A DNA stretch of 64,000 nucleotides from Berkiella_A sp963976875. GTDB lineage: Bacteria; Pseudomonadota; Gammaproteobacteria; Berkiellales; Berkiellaceae. The stretch is taken from the NCBI GenBank assembly GCA_963976875.1, contig CAXBML010000007.1:92898-156897 (forward strand), in the 5' to 3' direction. Position numbers and translations under genes: made by a program. Under the pieces are notes generated by a model. That model was given only the letters and a program-made list of their open reading frames with translations. It was not told the DNA's origin and made no database searches. Below are positions 25,339 through 32,725 of this stretch, piece by piece; position 1 is the stretch's first letter; every line of letters starts with the position of its first letter.

Positions 25339-26205
25339 ATGAGCCAAAAAATCAATTTTGTAAAAATGCATGGCTTAGGAAATGACTTTGTTGTTTTAGA
25401 CAGGATCACCCAATTTTTTCCAATCAATCGATCTCTCATTAAAAAAATAGGTGACCGCAATTTAGGCATTGGCTGCGATCAAATCTTAATTGTTGATCCC
25501 CCCACTCACCCTGAGCACGATTTCAACTATAGAATATTTAATGCTAATGGCAAAGAAGTAGAGCAGTGTGGAAATGGTGCCAGATGCTTTGGTCGATACA
25601 TTTATGAAAAGGGATTGTCAGAAAAAAATATACTGACAGTAGGCTGCTTAAGCGGAACGATTCAAATTGATATTAGCACCCCCAACCATATTACCGCTAA
25701 TATTGGCCAACCCCAGTCCCCTGTTAAAAATAAAGATTTTAAAATTCATAAATTGAAAGAAATTAGCGCGGGACGTTATCGTATAGCCATTCAAAAAACA
25801 CACAAAGAAGTGCAACTGATATCTCTAGGGAATCCACATTGCGTTCTTTCGGTCCCCAGCTTAAAAGAAACAAATGTTGCCTCAATAGGACGCACCTTAC
25901 AAAATCACCCCTGCTTCCCTCAAGGCATCAACGTGAGCTTTGTGGAACTTTTAGCGAGAAACCATATAAAAGTAAAGGTTTACGAGCGCGGGGCCGGCGA
26001 AACCCAAGCCTGTGGAAGTGCTGCTGCAGCCTCTGTTATTGCCGGCATCCAGCAAAAAGAACTGAACCACTCCGTCCAGGTAGACATGCCAGGTGGCAGC
26101 CTATCTGTAGAATGGCCCGATGGCAATGTGGGCGTTAGCATCAGTGGCCCAACCTCTAGTGTTTTTGAAGGACGTTTTTTGCTGTCGCAAGCAGCGCCGA
26201 TGTAA
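25339..26205 (+). CDS. dapF: Diaminopimelate epimerase
   Basis: This 288-residue epimerase converts LL- to meso-diaminopimelate for peptidoglycan and lysine. The two catalytic cysteines are in NGKEVEQCGNGARCF (near residue 79) and GAGETQACGSAAAA (near 225). The N-terminus FVKMHGLGNDFVVLD is the family signature. It is 46 bases after lysA in the same direction, completing the lptM-lysA-dapF block. Confidence 0.97.
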   Translation: MSQKINFVKMHGLGNDFVVLDRITQFFPINRSLIKKIGDRNLGIGCDQILIVDPPTHPEHDFNYRIFNANGKEVEQCGNGARCFGRYIYEKGLSEKNILTVGCLSGTIQIDISTPNHITANIGQPQSPVKNKDFKIHKLKEISAGRYRIAIQKTHKEVQLISLGNPHCVLSVPSLKETNVASIGRTLQNHPCFPQGINVSFVELLARNHIKVKVYERGAGETQACGSAAAASVIAGIQQKELNHSVQVDMPGGSLSVEWPDGNVGVSISGPTSSVFEGRFLLSQAAPM

Positions 26206-26333
26206 ATGCCATGTGTCAATCAAAAAGGGTAATGCCCCACCCCCAAGATTTCTGGATAATTTCCAAATTTCCCCTATCGCCAAAAGCATGCAAGTTTGCT
26301 ATCCTGATTAGAAATTAACTAAGTTATAAAACT

Positions 26334-26828
26334 ATGAAAACAAATTTCAGACTTACATACACATCTCTTTTCTGTTTTTCTTTATTGGCTTTTGCTTCTT
26401 CGCTGTTTCTACAATATGGAATAGGCCTTGTTCCTTGTCCGCTTTGCCTTATTGCGCGATTTTTAGTTTTATTCCTAGTCTTTGTTTATTGTGCAGCTGC
26501 CTTACATAATCCCGCCAAAAGGGGGCGCATGGGGTATGCTCTAACTGCATTTACTACAGCCTCTCTAGGTATTGTTGTGACTCTACGTCATTTATGGATG
26601 ATGCAGCTTCCGCCAGAAAAAGTTCCAGCATGCACCCCGGGGCTAGATTATTTATTAGGCACCTTGCCCGCATTGGAAGCTTTGCTTGTCGTTCTTAATG
26701 GCTCAGGCGAATGCGCCCAACAAGAAGGGCAATTTATGGGTATTTCATTGCCAGGATGGACCTTGCTAGTGTTTGTCATACTTGCAATAGGCAGCTTGCT
26801 ACCAATTATTAAGCAAAAAAAAGGGTAG
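26334..26828 (+). CDS. dsbB: Disulfide bond formation protein DsbB
   Basis: This 164-residue inner-membrane protein reoxidises DsbA and passes electrons to quinones. Four hydrophobic helices and two cysteine pairs are present: CPLC at 35-38 in the first periplasmic loop, and Cys100 with Cys127 in the second. The partner dsbA is in this window at 38961. Its neighbour rsd/algQ matches Pseudomonas, where a dsbB homologue (dsbH) flanks algQ. Confidence 0.95.
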   Translation: MKTNFRLTYTSLFCFSLLAFASSLFLQYGIGLVPCPLCLIARFLVLFLVFVYCAAALHNPAKRGRMGYALTAFTTASLGIVVTLRHLWMMQLPPEKVPACTPGLDYLLGTLPALEALLVVLNGSGECAQQEGQFMGISLPGWTLLVFVILAIGSLLPIIKQKKG

Positions 26829-26845
26829 CTTTTAGCCACCCTTTT
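26819..26845 (+). terminator. dsbB intrinsic terminator
   Basis: AAAAGGGT pairs with ACCCTTTT around an inner GCT-TTT-AGC hairpin. The stem overlaps the dsbB stop codon and ends in CCCTTTTAT. Confidence 0.65.
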
Positions 26846-27026
26846 ATGTAATCCTTTACAAAGCTTTTGAGTCCGTTCAGATCAAATGTGCTCCGTGCTT
26901 GTTATTTGTGCGTCCATTTTTGATCTATTTAGCTTGAGAAAGTCCCTTTCTCACTTTTCATCCGTGTTAAGCGGCAATCCTTTGCCTTTTGATGCTGGCA
27001 ACAAGTCCGTGTAAGCCTGCAACGCT

Positions 27027-27051
27027 ACCCACATCATTCCCTGATGTGGGT
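27027..27051. other. Strong stem-loop in the rsd upstream gap
   Basis: ACCCACATCA-TTCCC-TGATGTGGGT is a perfect 10-bp stem with a 5-base loop. There is no T-run on either side, so it is not a standard intrinsic terminator. A regulator site or a small RNA element is possible. Confidence 0.35.
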
Positions 27052-27288
27052 CTAGGTATAATTTAACAAATTTTTGGCCTCTCTCAACATGGCAAAAAAG
27101 CACACAAAAATAGTTAACCAAATAAATATTAATGGGAATTATTATATTGTTCCTATTTATCAAACTGTTAAAAAAATATCTTCTCTATGCTACAGAACTT
27201 ACCCCATCCAAGAATAGACATAGGTTTACATCTACTTGAGATATGACTTACAAACAAAATCAAAATATAGCTATTCTGCAAACAAAAC

Positions 27289-27317
27289 TTGACTATGTCT
27301 CCGAACAAGCTTTACTT
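27289..27317 (+). promoter_or_regulatory. Possible rsd promoter
   Basis: TTGACT, a 17-base spacer and TTACTT lie about 80 bases before the rsd start codon. The -35 matches well, the -10 only partly. Confidence 0.3.
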
Positions 27318-27394
27318 ATATGTATGAGGGCAAGATTATGAAGTCCCTTGCTGGTTAGCCCTCCCGTGCCACTTGGCCATTACCGGAGGAATCT

Positions 27395-27865
27395 ATGCCA
27401 AGAAATAACTTGAAATCAAAAAAAGATATTACACAAGCCTTAAAAAGATGGCTCAACTACCGACAAGAGCTGATCATTCAATTCAATAGCTTATGCCACT
27501 ATAGGCCTTTTGTTCAAAATGCTGAAAGTGCCGAGCTAAAAGCAATACTCCTAACTTTTTGTCAAGATTTAATTGACTATGTCTCTATGGGCCAATTTGA
27601 AATATTTGCTTTATTAATGAAACAAATTGAAGAGATTTCAGGAGGAGACTTGCCTTCTGAAGTTCTTATTGAAGAATTAAAGCAAACAACATTAGCCGCC
27701 TTAGAGTTTAGTGATAAGTATGCCACAGCGCCCGATTTACGGACGCTTGACACAGATCTCAGTTATTTAGGTGAAAAAATTGCGTGTCGATTTGACTTAG
27801 AAGATGACTTGGTTGCTTATTACCCCCTGAATGCAGAGGTGACAACAAAGAAAAAAGCAGGTTAA
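27395..27865 (+). CDS. Rsd/AlgQ family anti-sigma-70 regulator
   Basis: This 156-residue cytoplasmic helical protein belongs to the Rsd/AlgQ family, which binds the housekeeping sigma factor. Visible family features are the N-terminal helix ITQALKRWLNYRQELIIQFNSLC, FCQDLIDYVSMGQFEIFALLM near residue 55, and the C-terminal RFDLEDDLV. It is close in length to E. coli Rsd (158). GGAGG stands 7 bases before the ATG. Together with algR, algZ and the algP-like gene it reproduces the Pseudomonas alginate-regulator neighbourhood, although no alginate genes are seen here. Confidence 0.88.
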   Translation: MPRNNLKSKKDITQALKRWLNYRQELIIQFNSLCHYRPFVQNAESAELKAILLTFCQDLIDYVSMGQFEIFALLMKQIEEISGGDLPSEVLIEELKQTTLAALEFSDKYATAPDLRTLDTDLSYLGEKIACRFDLEDDLVAYYPLNAEVTTKKKAG

Positions 27866-27867
27866 AG

Positions 27868-28191
27868 TTATGACTCGAGCAGTTTTAGCTTGTCTTTTAT
27901 CCCGTCCCATTTTTGGGCCTCGGGCATCGGATCCTTGTGCGCAGTGATGACTGGCCAATCCCTTGATTTCTTAGCATTAAGTTCTAAGAAATGCTCTTGG
28001 GATTCGGGCAAATCATCCTCGGCAACAATCGCTTCTGCCGGACATTCTGGTTCACATAGGGCACAGTCGATACACTCGTCGGGATCGATGACCAAAAAAT
28101 TAGGGCCCTCATGAAAGCAGTCTACCGGGCAAACCTCAACACAATCGGTATATTTACAATTAATACAATTATCAGTCACTACAAATGTCAT
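27868..28191 (-). CDS. fdxA: 7Fe-type ferredoxin FdxA
   Basis: This 107-residue ferredoxin has the N-terminal cysteine set DNCINCKYTDCVEVCPVDCF and the C-terminal CIDCALCEPECP, the pattern of a [3Fe-4S][4Fe-4S] ferredoxin such as Azotobacter FdI and Pseudomonas FdxA. The C-terminal extension DWPVITAHKDPMPEAQKWDG is also typical. Its 3' end meets rsd with 2 bases between. fdxA beside algQ and algP is also found in Pseudomonas. Confidence 0.95.
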   Translation of the reverse strand: MTFVVTDNCINCKYTDCVEVCPVDCFHEGPNFLVIDPDECIDCALCEPECPAEAIVAEDDLPESQEHFLELNAKKSRDWPVITAHKDPMPEAQKWDGIKDKLKLLES

Positions 28192-28325
28192 ACTGGTCTC
28201 TTTTGGTCATTATTGATATAAAAACCAGCAAATTATAACATGCAGACTTACGCGCGTGCACGAAATAACTTCTTCTTTTCGCGAGCGATCGCGCAAAGAA
28301 CCCTAGCCCAAACTTGTTAGCCAAT

Positions 28326-28348
28326 GGTATACTGCCCGCGTTCGGGCA
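28326..28348 (+). promoter_or_regulatory. Extended -10 promoter and leader hairpin of algP-like gene
   Basis: TGGTATACT (28326-28333 plus one base) gives a TGN extension and a near-perfect -10, with no good -35. Directly after it TGCCCG-CGTT-CGGGCA forms a hairpin at 28333-28348, which would sit at the very start of the transcript. Confidence 0.35.
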
Positions 28349-28397
28349 ATAAGACTCCGTGCTTATTGCAATACCTATATTTTTCAGGAGTATCCAA

Positions 28398-29270
28398 ATG
28401 CCAAGAGTTAAAAAAGCCACCCCTTCTTCTAAACCCGTTAAAAAAGTGGCCAAACGCATGACCCAAACCACCCAAGATGAAAGCTCTGCGTTACATCAAG
28501 CAATGATTGGCAACTTGATCAAACTTGATAAACACTGGAATAAACAACTAAGCAGCGTAAAAAAACAACTAGACGCGCAAAAAGCACAACTAAAAAAAGC
28601 ACAAGACAAATTAAAAGTGCTTAAAACCACCCGCTCAGAAAAAGCAAAATTAGCAAAAACAAAAGCAAACAATAGCGCAAAAAAGCAGCTAGAAAAAGCA
28701 ACCATCGCTTTCCAAACTCAACAAGAAAAAGTGCAAGATATCAAATTACAAGTTAACCAATCTCGCGAAAAATTTCAAACAGCTAAATTAACATTGAAAA
28801 AATATGTTACTTTGAATAAAACAATTGAGGCAGCGGAAAAAGATTGGCTAAAACAGCTTAATGAAAACAAAAAATCAGAAAAAGTTGTTAAAAAAGAAGT
28901 GGTTGCAAAAAAAGCACAGCCCGCTAAAAAAACTAAGGCTGCCTCTGAAAAAGCCGCGGCGAAAATAAAGCCTGCAAAAAAAGCGAAAGCAGTCGCCGAA
29001 AAGGCGCCCGCAAAAGCAAAAGCTGCCACTGAAAAAGCACCTGCAAAAGCAAAAGCTGCCCCCAAAACTAAGGCTGCTAATAAAAAAGCACCCGCAAAAC
29101 CAAAGGCAGCAAAAAAATCTAAGAATACAGTTATGAAAGCAAAAGAAAATTCTGTGTTAGCCCCAGAAATGGATTCTGACAATAATGCTCATAATCTTGC
29201 CGAGCTTGGTACAGAAATCTCTGATGCCATGCATGTTGACATCTCTGAGTTTGAAGCCGCAACAGTATAG
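28398..29270 (+). CDS. AlgP-like histone H1-type protein
   Basis: This 290-residue protein has a mostly helical, Lys/Gln-rich front half (coiled-coil, residues 20-165). A Lys/Ala/Pro-rich tail follows (about 170-250), built of repeats like KAPAKAKAATE. A short acidic end closes it. The tail resembles the C-terminal domain of histone H1 and of Pseudomonas AlgP, which binds DNA, and the gene is in the AlgP position next to fdxA and rsd. AGGAG is 7 bases before the ATG at 28398; the frame extends 13 codons further but without a binding site. DNA binding is inferred from composition. Confidence 0.78.
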   Translation: MPRVKKATPSSKPVKKVAKRMTQTTQDESSALHQAMIGNLIKLDKHWNKQLSSVKKQLDAQKAQLKKAQDKLKVLKTTRSEKAKLAKTKANNSAKKQLEKATIAFQTQQEKVQDIKLQVNQSREKFQTAKLTLKKYVTLNKTIEAAEKDWLKQLNENKKSEKVVKKEVVAKKAQPAKKTKAASEKAAAKIKPAKKAKAVAEKAPAKAKAATEKAPAKAKAAPKTKAANKKAPAKPKAAKKSKNTVMKAKENSVLAPEMDSDNNAHNLAELGTEISDAMHVDISEFEAATV

Positions 29271-29278
29271 GCTGCATC

Positions 29279-29310
29279 ATCCGTATGCCGGCGAAAGCTA
29301 GCATACGGAT
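29279..29310. terminator. Stem-loop between algP-like and HAD genes
   Basis: ATCCGTATGC and GCATACGGAT form a perfect 10-bp stem around a 12-base loop, 8 bases past the algP-like stop codon, between convergent genes. No T-run follows, so the termination mechanism is uncertain. Confidence 0.5.
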
Positions 29311-29345
29311 ATTAACTGCCAAACGAACATCAAAAAGCAAGCACA

Positions 29346-29924
29346 CTACCGCCCGAGCCAACGAAAAACAGCGCGCTCAGTTACTCTTAAAATACTAAAA
29401 AATAATTCTTTAATGGGTCGCCTTGTATATTGGCAAATTGGTTGAGAAAAATATCTTGCTTGGCATGGCGCCAAACAACTGGCCAAAATCCCCGTCAATA
29501 ATCTATCATCAACAATCAACAAGCGACTTGTGGCGACACCACGTGAGTAAGCAACCTCAATTAGTCCGTCTGGGTAGGGCTTTTTGGCAACCGATTCTAC
29601 CCATTGAATGCCAGGAAAATGCTTCTGAAAATAGGCTTTCCTCAATGGCTTGGGTTTATTGCTCAAAATAGCAATACGTTGCTCCCCTATATTCATGCTC
29701 ATTTTTTTGAGCCATGCGTGAGCAGTTGCAGTTGGTTCACTCGCATTATGGGGAGCAAGTACCCCATCAAAATCTAAAACCAAAACAGCAACATTTAAAT
29801 TTTCCAGCTCTGAAAACTGTAACTCACTTAAGCTATTTATTTGGAGATTTTTTTGGGTAATGTATCGATGTAATGCCTTGCGGTTTTGCCACCCCTGACT
29901 CAGGGCATAAAAAAATCTAATCAT
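29346..29924 (-). CDS. HAD-superfamily phosphatase (YqeG-like)
   Basis: This 192-residue phosphatase has HAD motif I LDFDGVLAPHN near residue 47, motif II AILSNKPKPL near 87, a conserved lysine in AKKPYPDG near 115 and motif III IVDDRLLTGIL near 140. The arrangement fits the HAD-IIIA YqeG group, whose members act on phosphatidylglycerophosphate or unknown substrates. The start ATG overlaps the stop of the upstream dehydrogenase gene as ATGA, which fixes the start and implies translational coupling. A longer frame to 29966 is rejected for that reason. Confidence 0.8.
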   Translation of the reverse strand: MIRFFYALSQGWQNRKALHRYITQKNLQINSLSELQFSELENLNVAVLVLDFDGVLAPHNASEPTATAHAWLKKMSMNIGEQRIAILSNKPKPLRKAYFQKHFPGIQWVESVAKKPYPDGLIEVAYSRGVATSRLLIVDDRLLTGILASCLAPCQARYFSQPICQYTRRPIKELFFSILRVTERAVFRWLGR

Positions 29925-30889
29925 GTACTTTTTACCACATTCGTCGGTCGACCTTGTAGATAGCACTCTATGTTGCTAATGGATTCATCAATCAGTCTTT
30001 GTGTCCCCTCAAAAGTATTCCAGGCAACATGAGGTGTTATTATTATATTTGGCAAACCACAGCACAATAAAATATTATCCTTGGGTGGTGGCTCTTGAGA
30101 CAAAACATCTAAGCCAGCCCCCGCTATTTCCTTTTCTGCCAATGCCCAGGCCAAAGCTTCCTCATCTATTATTCTGCCTCGAGCCACATTAATCAATAAC
30201 GCTGTAGATTTCATTTTCTTAAATTCAGCTCGCGCCAAAAGATGTTGTGTTTCACGGTTCAGCGGGCAGTTTAAAGAAATAACATCTGCATTTTCAATCA
30301 CTTCTGAAAAAGGGACATAACCCGGGCGCACTTTTGCTTGCGGTATATTTTTCCGCTCCGAGAACAAAACCTTCATGCCCAGTACATTAGCAATATTAGC
30401 GACAGCTTGGCCAGATTGCCCCCGCCCAATAACGCCCATTGTTTTACCTGCCAGTTCAAAAGTAGAAAAAAGAGGGAGGCAAAAGCCGGGTGCGCCAGAC
30501 CATTGGCCTTGCTGCACGGCCATATGGTATTCAGGTATACGATTTACCAAGGAAAAAATGAGAGCGAAGGTGTGTTGGGCGACAGAAGCAGTTGCATAGT
30601 TATTCACGTTGCATATCACAATGCCTTTTTGCTGTGCATACTCGACATCGATATTATCCACACCTGTTGCAGTAACACAAATGCACTTTAATTTTGTCGT
30701 TTTGCTCAATATGTCTTTATTGAGTACAACTTTATTTACGACAATAATATCGACATCTTTAATGCGAGATAAAACTTGCTCCGATTGCGTTTGATTGAAA
30801 TATGTCCACTCTGACAGCAGGGATTTTAAACGACTAAAACCAACGCCTGTTGGATCGACAATGCCAGAATCTAAAAATACGCCTTTCAA
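29921..30889 (-). CDS. D-2-hydroxyacid dehydrogenase (glycerate dehydrogenase-like)
   Basis: This 322-residue NAD-dependent enzyme has the nucleotide-binding VIGRGQSGQ near residue 152, catalytic Arg in INVARGRIID near 237, Glu in AGLDVLSQEPP near 262 and His in ITPHVAWNT near 285. It resembles hydroxypyruvate/glycerate reductases; the substrate is not fixed by sequence. The start is TTG at 30889: AGGGGAG lies 4 bases upstream and the product begins MKGVFLDSG as expected. The frame extends 14 more codons to another TTG with no binding site. It couples to the HAD gene through ATGA. Confidence 0.87.
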   Translation of the reverse strand: MKGVFLDSGIVDPTGVGFSRLKSLLSEWTYFNQTQSEQVLSRIKDVDIIVVNKVVLNKDILSKTTKLKCICVTATGVDNIDVEYAQQKGIVICNVNNYATASVAQHTFALIFSLVNRIPEYHMAVQQGQWSGAPGFCLPLFSTFELAGKTMGVIGRGQSGQAVANIANVLGMKVLFSERKNIPQAKVRPGYVPFSEVIENADVISLNCPLNRETQHLLARAEFKKMKSTALLINVARGRIIDEEALAWALAEKEIAGAGLDVLSQEPPPKDNILLCCGLPNIIITPHVAWNTFEGTQRLIDESISNIECYLQGRPTNVVKST

Positions 30890-30996
30890 GTAACTCCCCT
30901 TAAAGAATAAATCAAAAATATAACTTGGCAAAATTGCACATGTTTCTTTGGGGGCAAAATATTACTCAGAATATAACAACCTTTTCAGAAGCATTA

Positions 30997-31101
30997 TTAC
31001 TGACAGTTAGAAATACTCGCCAAACGCACCATCCATGCAAACAAAAAACCCGCGAATACCAGAGTACAGAACATTGAGATTGCAAACACCATTCCTGTCA
31101 T
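30997..31101 (-). CDS. 34-residue single-pass membrane protein
   Basis: ATG at 31101 follows GGAAG by 5 bases and opens a 35-codon frame ending TAA. The product begins MTGMVFAISMFCTLVFAG; one hydrophobic helix spans about residues 3-24, followed by a short tail with one Arg and a C-terminal Cys. A very good promoter stands upstream at 31173-31201. I do not recognise the protein. It lies between the dehydrogenase gene and PII, both on the same strand. Confidence 0.6.
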   Translation of the reverse strand: MTGMVFAISMFCTLVFAGFLFAWMVRLASISNCQ

Positions 31102-31141
31102 AACGACTTCCTTTAAAGCGATAGCTGCAAATACTATATTT

Positions 31142-31201
31142 CATGATACGGGAAATCCCCGTAATACTGAATATTCTAAGAAAAGTTTTATAAAGACGCA
31201 A
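31142..31201 (-). promoter_or_regulatory. Promoter and leader hairpin of the 34-residue membrane protein
   Basis: On the minus strand TTGCGT (31196-31201), a 17-base spacer and TAGAAT (31173-31178) match sigma-70 consensus well. Downstream, TACGGG-GATTT-CCCGTA forms a hairpin in the 5' leader. Confidence 0.6.
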
Positions 31202-31246
31202 TGTTATTGGTAGCACAACACCAGATTTATTTCATTTTATGCTTGT

Positions 31247-31585
31247 TTACAGTGCAGAATCACCATTTTCTCCGGTTCTAATTCGAATAACATCGTCCAA
31301 AGGTTGCACAAATATCTTACCATCCCCGATTTTACCTGTTTGAGCTGACTTAAATATTGCTTCAATAACATGCTCAACTTCAGAGTCCATTACGGCTATC
31401 TCAACTTTGGCCTTTGGCAAAAAATCAATAACATATTCAGCCCCTCTATAGAGTTCAGTATGTCCTTTTTGCCGCCCGAAACCTTTAACCTCGCTTACTG
31501 TGATTCCTTGAACTTGTATGGCCATCAAAGCTTCTCTGACATCATCTAGTTTGAACGGTTTAATTATGGCTGTAATCAGTTTCAA
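31247..31585 (-). CDS. Nitrogen regulatory protein PII
   Basis: This 112-residue PII protein senses 2-oxoglutarate, ATP/ADP and glutamine state. It begins MKLITAIIKPFKLDDVREAL and has GFGRQKGHTELYRGAEYVIDFLPK, with the uridylylation tyrosine (Tyr51) in the T-loop, and the C-terminal GKIFVQPLDDVIRIRTGE. GlnB and GlnK cannot be separated by sequence alone. Divergence from ubiK, with comM nearby, matches the glnK-yqiC-comM order. No amtB is beside it, and I did not find a properly spaced sigma-54 promoter. Confidence 0.95.
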   Translation of the reverse strand: MKLITAIIKPFKLDDVREALMAIQVQGITVSEVKGFGRQKGHTELYRGAEYVIDFLPKAKVEIAVMDSEVEHVIEAIFKSAQTGKIGDGKIFVQPLDDVIRIRTGENGDSAL

Positions 31586-31657
31586 AATTGTATCCTCTTT
31601 TTTTTAAGAACCAGCAAGGGTAAAATACCAACTTACAATATAAGGTGTACGCCTCAA

Positions 31658-31930
31658 ATGAATAAACTCAAAGACGACTTTGTTAACCAGCTTGTCAATA
31701 ATGCGCCCGCAAGCCTCTTACAAGCAAAAGAAGAGCTTGAACAATGGGCTCAAACTTTTGTGAGCGACTGGCTAGCCAAAAATGAGTTGGTTACACAGCA
31801 AGAGTTTTCGGTACAGCAGAAAATTCTACAGCGCCTAAGCAGCCAACTATCTAACTTGGAGCAAAAGTATTTAGCACAGCAAAAACAAATTACCAAAGAA
31901 GATACACCCGAACCAGAAAACCTCGCATAA
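31658..31930 (+). CDS. ubiK: Ubiquinone biosynthesis accessory factor UbiK
   Basis: This 90-residue coiled-coil protein of the YqiC/BMFP family begins MNKLKDDFVNQLVNNAP and has the C-terminal trimeric coiled coil FSVQQKILQRLSSQLSNLEQKY. In E. coli and Salmonella UbiK associates with UbiJ and the later ubiquinone enzymes. It is divergent from PII. ubiD elsewhere in the window belongs to the same pathway. Confidence 0.9.
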   Translation: MNKLKDDFVNQLVNNAPASLLQAKEELEQWAQTFVSDWLAKNELVTQQEFSVQQKILQRLSSQLSNLEQKYLAQQKQITKEDTPEPENLA

Positions 31931-31933
31931 GAA

Positions 31934-32536
31934 TCATCTCTTTAGGTTTGACTGCTTAGAAAACTCCCAAATACGAATAAAAGCCGTAACGCTAACCAGT
32001 AGTATGTAGGCTGTAGCCAAAAATAAAAATTTATCCGGTAACAAGATCATGGCAATAAAAAATACGAATGCCTCAAAGCGCTCTATAAGTCCGGGACTAT
32101 AATAAAAACTTTTGCTTGTATTGTTATCCGAGAAAATTCCTACAACCAAAAAAGAAGTCACACAGCATAACGTAGCGCTTAGCATCAACAAGCATAACCA
32201 GCCCCTCTCATCCGGCGCAACCCAGAATAATCCCAATATAATGGCGCTCTCCACCACCCGATCAGAAAAAATATCATATACTGTGCCTAATTGTGTCGAA
32301 TTCCCCTGAAACCTTGCTAAAGATCCATCAAAAACATCTAAAAAACCAGAAAATAAAACTAGCAGAGTGGCTAAGATATTGTATTCGAGGCCAATAGCAA
32401 ACATAGAGGCCAAACCCACCAACATCCCAAGGAGAGTACAAGTATTAGGGTTGAGTTTTCTGACTATTTTAGACTGCTTTATAGAAGCATCTACAAAATA
32501 CGTTTGAAATACTGGGCGAAGATATTGCTCTAGCAT
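31934..32536 (-). CDS. CDP-alcohol phosphatidyltransferase family protein
   Basis: This 200-residue membrane enzyme has the family signature DG-x2-AR-x8-G-x3-D-x3-D, seen as DGSLARF, then LGTVYDIFSDR, near residues 75-100. Hydrophobic helices surround it. It would join a CDP-activated alcohol to a second alcohol, as in phosphatidylglycerophosphate or phosphatidylinositol-type lipid synthesis; the acceptor is unknown. The ATG at 32536 is preferred over a TTG 3 codons upstream. It converges with ubiK. Confidence 0.87.
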   Translation of the reverse strand: MLEQYLRPVFQTYFVDASIKQSKIVRKLNPNTCTLLGMLVGLASMFAIGLEYNILATLLVLFSGFLDVFDGSLARFQGNSTQLGTVYDIFSDRVVESAIILGLFWVAPDERGWLCLLMLSATLCCVTSFLVVGIFSDNNTSKSFYYSPGLIERFEAFVFFIAMILLPDKFLFLATAYILLVSVTAFIRIWEFSKQSNLKR

Positions 32537-32725
32537 GTAAACCAACTAAATTTGATTGTTAGATATCCTTTGTGGAACCATACGCAAATTAGAAACGTAA
32601 TAACAACCAATCTATGTAAATTAACAAAGATTAGTAGTTCCATTCTCCAAAATAACGGTACAATATGCGCGAAAGATTATTATTGGGGTTATTACTTAAA
32701 CACCTAACCAAATTGAGCGATTACC

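Larger units (their letters stand above)
26829..27394. other. 566-base intergenic region before rsd
   Basis: I find no convincing gene here. A 70-codon frame on the minus strand (26951-27163) and a 42-codon frame on the plus strand (27089-27217) lack binding sites or recognisable similarity. The region holds a strong hairpin at 27027-27051 and a possible promoter for rsd at 27289-27317. Its length is unusual for this gene-dense stretch. Confidence 0.5.

Noticed and set aside
26951..27163. 70-codon frame in the gap before rsd
   Set aside because: No ribosome binding site, no recognisable family and no continuation in other frames; coding cannot be supported.
27089..27217. 42-codon plus-strand frame (begins MAKKHTKIVN)
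   Set aside because: The composition is protein-like but there is no binding site or promoter nearby, so it was not listed as a gene.
28775..29182. 135-codon hydrophobic frame antisense to the algP-like gene
   Set aside because: Its Phe/Ala-rich sequence is the direct mirror of the Lys/Ala-coding repeats on the plus strand.
31586..31657. Sigma-54 promoter upstream of PII
   Set aside because: A GG and a GC pair are present but separated by 12 bases, not the 10 required for -24/-12 recognition.
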